Part shown: positions 59,267 through 64,000 of the stretch, piece by piece
Layout: every line of letters begins with the position of its first letter
Position numbering within the stretch: the first letter of the stretch is position 1
DNA from: Talaromyces rugulosus
Lineage: Eukaryota > Ascomycota > Eurotiomycetes > Eurotiales > Trichocomaceae
Direction: 5' to 3'
DNA: 64,000 nucleotides
NCBI RefSeq assembly: GCF_013368755.1
Contig: NC_049563.1
Location: forward strand, 682,001 to 746,000
Notes under the pieces: model-generated
Databases searched by the model: none
What the model was told of the DNA's origin: nothing
Seen by the model: the letters and a program-made list of their open reading frames with translations, nothing else
Position numbers and translations under genes: made by a program

Positions 59267-60142
59267 TTCCTCCCTTGATTGTTGCACCAACTCCCAAGGG
59301 GCCTTCCGTCACACCCAGTTTTTGCCTCTCGTTCCGGCTCACCTGGTCCATGCGTCCATGTGTTTGCTTGCCAGCCAACCGCCGTGCTCCAATAGCGCGC
59401 TAGTCCTGCGCTAGTACGGCTTTGTGACAGCTAGTGCCGCCAAGGCTGACGCTTCCGGGCTATGTCTGTGCACGCCGCCAACCAGATCGCTGTCCCGACC
59501 TCCCGCCCCGCTTTCATATTTTTGTGCGTCGCTCTTTTTGGGTCATATTCAGCCCCCGCCGGGCCCTACCCGCCCCACGATTGGCCCAGCACTCTGCACC
59601 GGTGACGCTGTAACCGGTGACGCTGTTTGCTTCGGTCAGCCAGCCATGTATTAATTACCGTCATCAATACGGCTATCAATACGGCTGCTATATTTAGCTA
59701 CGTGATTCAGAGAATTGCCTATTTGGGGATGCTAAGAATTGCCTATCTAGGCAATCCAGTCTCCCTTTCCTTGATTAGGGCTTGTCGATAGCAGTCGATA
59801 GAAATGTTCGATAGAATCGTGCATCCTTCCGACCGTCAGTATTCTCAGCGAACGTCCTGGCCTTGAAAATCAAGCTCGTGAACAAAATGACTTTCTCCTA
59901 CACAGACTGTCAGTATACGTCTGTATACCTCTGGATAATATATGACCGAGTCTTGCCTGGACGCTCCTTCCTTGCGGCCATGCCCTGCAGCAGTCGCTCC
60001 TTCCTCCCCGCCGGTTGATGCGCCATCTTCTCCCACCGCAGACGACTCCGACTCTTCTTCTCACCACTCATTGATTGCTGCCACAATCTATCCCAATATT
60101 TTACACCACAGTATCAAGTCCCTCTAATATACCTCCTTCACC
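59267..60142. other. divergent promoter region
   Basis: Lies between the coiled-coil gene (minus) and the GH16 gene (plus) and should hold both promoters. Frames at 59424-59654 and 59942-60127 have no features. The 100 bp before the GH16 ATG is CT-rich. Confidence 0.4.
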
Positions 60143-61303
60143 ATGCGTTTCAACCCCTCACCTATCCTCGCCACTGTCGCTCTCGCTCTTGTCCCGGCTG
60201 TGACCTCGTCGAACAGGGTTGAAAAGACGACATCCGAGGACCGCACCACCCAGGCCGTCGACCCAGCCTGCGATTGCTACACTGTATCCGGGCCCGATCC
60301 AGGATACTTTCAGCATCATCGATTCTGGGATTTTCGTCAAGTACCTCTTAATCCAGCCGCCGCCAGCACTTTTCAATTCCAGCCCAACAGCCCGCCGAGT
60401 CGTGCCGACTACGGAGCGAATGCCGCGCCTGTTCTCCTCAAAGACACTCCCTTTTCCAGTGAATGGGCTGTGCAAGACTGGGGCCGTGGAGGCACTCCTC
60501 TCTTCCCCGTTACTATTGTGAATTCCAACAAAAACGTCTATCTGACCAGCCATGCGGCTGGTGGTGGGCCAACTTTTCTTGTCATGCGGACAACTCGATT
60601 CGAGGCCTTTTCTTCCACGGCGGAGATTGAAACCAATCTTCTCAATTTCATGCACGTCTCGCTGCGAGTCAGACTTCGCATTCTTGAAAAGGGGGAAGAC
60701 ATACTATCGCCCGTGAACGCCGAGCAGGCCTTGGGCCAGAGAATCCAATCCCGATCCGACAATAATACTACCTCGGAACCACACAGCTCTCATGCACAAC
60801 GCCGCAAGGAAAAACGTCTCCTCCCATCAGTCGGTGCGTGCGTTGGAATATTCACTTTTTTCTCCAGAACCAGCGAGTCGGACATTGAAATTCTAACTTC
60901 GGACCCGCCAAATCGAGTACACTATGCAAACCAGCCGGATTACGATCCAATCCGCAACATCGTCATACCCGGTTCTCAGATTGCTGCAGACTCGCCGACC
61001 CCATGGACAGCATGGTCTACCTATCGCCTAGACTGGCTGCCGACAATGTCGCGCTGGTATGTCGAAAACCAGGAACAGGCTAATCTGGCATACGGTGTTC
61101 CAGTAGACCCCAGCAGACTGGTCATCAATCTGTGGAGCGACGGCGGCCTGTGGTCTGGCAACCTCACAGTTGGAGACAGCGTTCACTTGGGTATCGAATG
61201 GATCGAGGTTGCGTACAATCTAACCGGGGATGTGCCCAAGCTTTGCAACAGAAACTGCCGCATCGACAACGTTGCTGTTCCTGGTATTCCGGAAATTATT
61301 TAA
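60143..61303 (+). CDS. secreted GH16-type glucanase/transglycosylase-like protein
   Basis: A single exon of 386 residues. The signal peptide (about residues 1-22) is MRFNPSPILATVALALVPAV followed by TSS. The catalytic GH16 motif ExDxE is present as E245-S-D247-I-E249. Flanking family blocks are VNSNKNVYLTSHA and FMHVSLRVRLRI before it, and WTAWSTYRLDWLP and WYVENQEQ after it. A Lys/Arg-rich segment with Ser (about residues 208-232) is inserted before the active site, where most relatives have a short loop. GH16 proteins cleave or transfer beta-1,3/1,4-glucans in the wall or in substrates. No GPI tail or glucan-binding module. An unusual feature is NCRIDNVAVPG near the C-terminus. Confidence 0.85.
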   Translation: MRFNPSPILATVALALVPAVTSSNRVEKTTSEDRTTQAVDPACDCYTVSGPDPGYFQHHRFWDFRQVPLNPAAASTFQFQPNSPPSRADYGANAAPVLLKDTPFSSEWAVQDWGRGGTPLFPVTIVNSNKNVYLTSHAAGGGPTFLVMRTTRFEAFSSTAEIETNLLNFMHVSLRVRLRILEKGEDILSPVNAEQALGQRIQSRSDNNTTSEPHSSHAQRRKEKRLLPSVGACVGIFTFFSRTSESDIEILTSDPPNRVHYANQPDYDPIRNIVIPGSQIAADSPTPWTAWSTYRLDWLPTMSRWYVENQEQANLAYGVPVDPSRLVINLWSDGGLWSGNLTVGDSVHLGIEWIEVAYNLTGDVPKLCNRNCRIDNVAVPGIPEII

Positions 61304-62409
61304 TAGCGATTCAAACCTCGGTTTACATTACTGATGATTCTCATAGACTGTTTATACTTCTTTTGTATAGTTACTTTTCTCTTGACAAGAGGTGTAATCC
61401 TCGTTTTTAGCCTAGATACAACCAGTCCAATTCAACCTTCTTTCTCTCCTCGTCAGACTACTCAATATTACATTCTACGAGCTTCCATCTTAGCCGTCAA
61501 TCATCAAGAACAATAGTGCAAGTAACAGTAACGAACCGATCGTCCATGTCCAGTATTCAACCTCCTCTAATACGGAGTGATAGTAATGTACAAAAAAACA
61601 AATGTGCATGGCTTTTGAAAACATGTCAAGAAGAAAATATACAAGAAAGTAAAAAGAATAATAAAAGTACAATGGTGAGAGAGGGTGAGAGAAGGTGAGA
61701 GTTTTTTTTTTTTTGTTCCCATCAACCAGGACAAAATGACACTGTTAAAAAAAAAAAAAAAAAAGGTCAATAGATCGGCTCAAGTCCAGGGACGAGGAGG
61801 ATCACATGAATGTTGAATTTTTTTTTTTTTATAAGAGTCCATATGCAGGTTCAGAAGAGAAGAGAGACACCCTGTGAGACAGAGAGACGCACAGAGAGAC
61901 ACATCGAGAGAGACGAATCAAGTATCCACCATCCACCAAAGACTATAAAAAGGCGACTGGTTGATGGCATTCATGGGTCTTGACGAGAGGATGTAAAAAA
62001 AATCGACTCAACCGTCAAGACCACATGAGTTGTGCCAAACAACCGGGGGGGGGGACTGGGTGGCAGGCTGGAAGCCACCAGATCTCAACTCAAGGTCCGA
62101 AGACCGAGGAGAACCAAGGAAGCCGAAGCTCCATAAACGCCAGACAGTCCAGAAAGAAAGAGAAAAAAACATGTCAGAAGAACTGACGGGGTATCACTCA
62201 TACAGGAAAGAAAGAAAGAAAAAACAGAAAAAAAACAAAGCCATGCACATAAAAAAAAACCCAAAAACAAGGGTATCCCGGCCCAACGCCAAACCCAACA
62301 AAAACGCCGTCATTCTCGTTATTTCATCATTGTCATCGCCCCCCTTCTCCCCCCCCTGGTCTTGTCCTTCGCCGCCGGAGCGGCCACCTGTCTGTGGCCC
62401 ACAGCGGTT
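61304..62409. other. convergent intergenic region rich in homopolymers
   Basis: Lies between the converging GH16 and Ulp1 genes. It carries several A or T runs (61700-61715, 61746-61764, 61818-61832), GAGA-type runs (61675-61700, 61850-61925) and a G run at 62045-62053. No gene. Confidence 0.5.
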
Positions 62410-64000
62410 TCAGAGGCGGGCCGGACCTGGTCCCGAAGGATCCAGGTCCCCTCTGAAACCGCTGTTAAGCAGTTCCGCAACAATCTTCTTCCTCAAAAGA
62501 GGAACATCGCCCGGCCCGTAGGCGGTTGGCTCCAATCCCAGCGCCACAGCCTTGGCTGTGGTGAGTAAAAACACACCACAGTCACTCCCGTTGTCCTGCT
62601 TGGGGGAGGGAGTACGGAGGACGGTCCACTCGTCCTCCACGTACTTCTCCCCCAGCTCCCCCGCCAGCCACTCCTTGATTGTGTCCACAAAGGACCGCCA
62701 GCGTGAGCCCAGCGAATCGAAATATTCGATTGTCTTGTTCGCTGGGCTCACGACTAGCAGGGTCCAGTGTGACTGCTGGTGGACTGGCACAAACACCGTC
62801 TCCACGTCCAGGAGATGCTCTCCACCAATCTTGCCCCTCCGCGCCCATCGGCTCACTTCTCTGTATCCGCCATCGCGGAGCTTTGAGTAGAAAAAGCTGC
62901 TGAATGCAAAGTACTTGGGCCGCACGTTGCGACCCGTGTTGTTCGCTTTTTCTCGGAGATAGTCCACAGTCAGCGCCAAATGGCCATTGATGACTTCGTC
63001 ATTTAGCCATTCAAGGTCTTTGTAGCAGGTAAGAAGCTTTTGCTGGGTCAGCTCGATCCCTTCGAGGGTCGATCCGAGAACTCTGTTACTGGCAGCTGAC
63101 ATTGCGGCATGAACTTGTCTTTCCACGCTTTCGGTTAATGGGCGGACAGCATCTTCACCCTCCGGCACGCGCTGGCGACTTAGAGCCATTGCGCGCTCAC
63201 GTATGACGCGCATGCGAGCTTCTCTCTGCATTTCTTCATACTCGTCACGGTAAAGTGCCCCAGTACGGTCGGACACGTTGGCGGGTGGTTCATTCGAGCT
63301 GAACAAACGGACTGCGGAAACTGGCCGTCCCAAAGGAGTATCGGCTTCCCACCACTGGATACGTGTTGGGATGATTCCATCTTCACCCGAGACAGTAACA
63401 GTAGAAAGAAGATCGCGGGTTTCCTCGATGTCAGCATCCAGTGGAGGACGTGGCACGCGAGGAGTGGTACGCCGCAGGGCAGGAGTTCCACGGTAACGAC
63501 GCATCAGTGGAGGAATCAATCGCGTTACTGGAGTCACGGGGAATCGACGAGATGGAGAAGACGTAGGACGTGCAGTCGGAGTGTCAGAGATAGAGCGCGA
63601 GGATGAAGGGACAATCGGAGTGAGAAATGAAGCATCATGGGGCGGAGGAGAAGTTGGTACAATTGGAGGTGGAGAAGGAGCAGTTTCAACAGGACGGGAT
63701 GAGGAGGGAATCAATCGTAAGGCAGGAGTAACATCAATAGGACGTGGCAGGGGGGGGACAACGGGATGTTGGGCTGGAATGGCGTCGACAGCACGTAGTG
63801 AGTTGGAGTCTGGAGTCTCATCGATAGGAGCCAAGTCTAAAGCGGGGGTGTCTTCGACCGCGTGCAAGGACGGCACCATCGGACGCGAAGCAGGAATAGT
63901 ATCGATAGCACGCGACGATGAGGGAATCAGACGCAAGGCTGGGTTTTCTTCGATGGGACGCAGTGTGGGAACCAATCCCAAAGCAGGAGCCTCGTTGACA
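62410..64000 (-). CDS. Ulp1-like SUMO protease (C48), N-terminus outside window
   Basis: The frame is open from the right window edge to the stop at 62410, so the 5' end is missing; at least 530 residues are seen. The C-terminal 200 residues form a Ulp1/SENP protease domain: LEWLNDEVINGHL, the catalytic His in HWTLLVV, Asp in EYFDSLGSRW, and the Gln-Cys pair in PKQDNGSDCGVF, all present. Ahead of it is a long low-complexity region of about 170 residues made from worn copies of a short unit such as IDVTPALRLIPSSSRP (compare DTPALDLAP and NPALRLIPSSSR). Ulp1 enzymes mature and remove SUMO, usually at the nuclear envelope. Many such proteins in moulds are tied to large transposons, so a mobile-element origin is an alternative. 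Confidence 0.85.
   Translation of the reverse strand, partial: VNEAPALGLVPTLRPIEENPALRLIPSSSRAIDTIPASRPMVPSLHAVEDTPALDLAPIDETPDSNSLRAVDAIPAQHPVVPPLPRPIDVTPALRLIPSSSRPVETAPSPPPIVPTSPPPHDASFLTPIVPSSSRSISDTPTARPTSSPSRRFPVTPVTRLIPPLMRRYRGTPALRRTTPRVPRPPLDADIEETRDLLSTVTVSGEDGIIPTRIQWWEADTPLGRPVSAVRLFSSNEPPANVSDRTGALYRDEYEEMQREARMRVIRERAMALSRQRVPEGEDAVRPLTESVERQVHAAMSAASNRVLGSTLEGIELTQQKLLTCYKDLEWLNDEVINGHLALTVDYLREKANNTGRNVRPKYFAFSSFFYSKLRDGGYREVSRWARRGKIGGEHLLDVETVFVPVHQQSHWTLLVVSPANKTIEYFDSLGSRWRSFVDTIKEWLAGELGEKYVEDEWTVLRTPSPKQDNGSDCGVFLLTTAKAVALGLEPTAYGPGDVPLLRKKIVAELLNSGFRGDLDPSGPGPARL

Noticed and set aside
60158..60655. 165-codon minus-strand frame
   Set aside because: Lies wholly inside the GH16 gene on the opposite strand and has no features.
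1..64000. tRNA, rRNA or CRISPR arrays
   Set aside because: No tRNA-like A/B-box pair, rRNA sequence or spaced direct-repeat array was recognised by eye; a tRNAscan or Rfam run would be needed to exclude small RNAs.

Overview
The window looks like chromosomal DNA of a filamentous ascomycete (Pezizomycotina, most likely Eurotiomycetes). Genes are split by short introns of about 50-130 nt with CTAAC/CTGAC-type branch sites. The families are typical of moulds: DUF3405, a Pth11-like rhodopsin-domain protein, Zn2Cys6 regulators, UstYa, LovD-like acyltransferase, GH76 and GH78. Dead repeats are AT-rich and carry many TAA/TAG stops, as left by repeat-induced point mutation. Gene models below were built by hand from reading frame, splice signals and family knowledge; every spliced model given keeps an open frame.

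Layout. 1-2717 is the 3' part of a mutated Ty3/gypsy retrotransposon with its LTR. 3.6-5.3 kb holds a dead UstYa-family gene and a frameshifted methyltransferase, probably remains of a secondary-metabolite locus. 7.3-9.5 kb is a DUF3405 membrane-anchored protein. 9.5-16 kb is repeat territory: two LTR-like arms in inverted orientation flank a degenerate minisatellite array, into which an 857-bp TIR element with a TA target duplication has inserted. 16.2-23.5 kb is a secreted-hydrolase island: two GH78 alpha-L-rhamnosidase-like proteins around a GH76 alpha-1,6-mannanase-like protein. 24.1-26.4 kb is a ten-exon threonine synthase with a Gcn4/CpcA-type site upstream.

27-45 kb is an accessory block: rhodopsin-domain protein, GMC oxidoreductase, Zn2Cys6 regulator, MFS transporter, FAD monooxygenase (frameshifted or with a very short intron), AMID/FSP1-like oxidoreductase and a LovD-like acyltransferase. 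It resembles the tailoring, transport and control part of a biosynthetic cluster, but no PKS, NRPS or terpene synthase is in view. Relics of transposons and broken genes lie between. 45.5-48.1 kb carries a TPR protein that looks like the tail of a fungal NLR, and the N-terminal half of dipeptidyl peptidase III without its catalytic half.

49.1-54.7 kb is a 5.5-kb stretch without a convincing gene, ahead of a small Ser-rich/basic protein. 56-64 kb is more ordinary: BCD1 (box C/D snoRNP assembly), a conserved coiled-coil protein, a secreted GH16 glucanase-like protein, and a Ulp1-type protease that runs off the right edge.

The most interesting ideas are a possible rhamnomannan-degradation locus (GH78-GH76-GH78), the core-less accessory cluster with an orphan LovD-like enzyme next to a threonine synthase with altered active-site surroundings, and the nested repeat structure at 11.6-14.7 kb.
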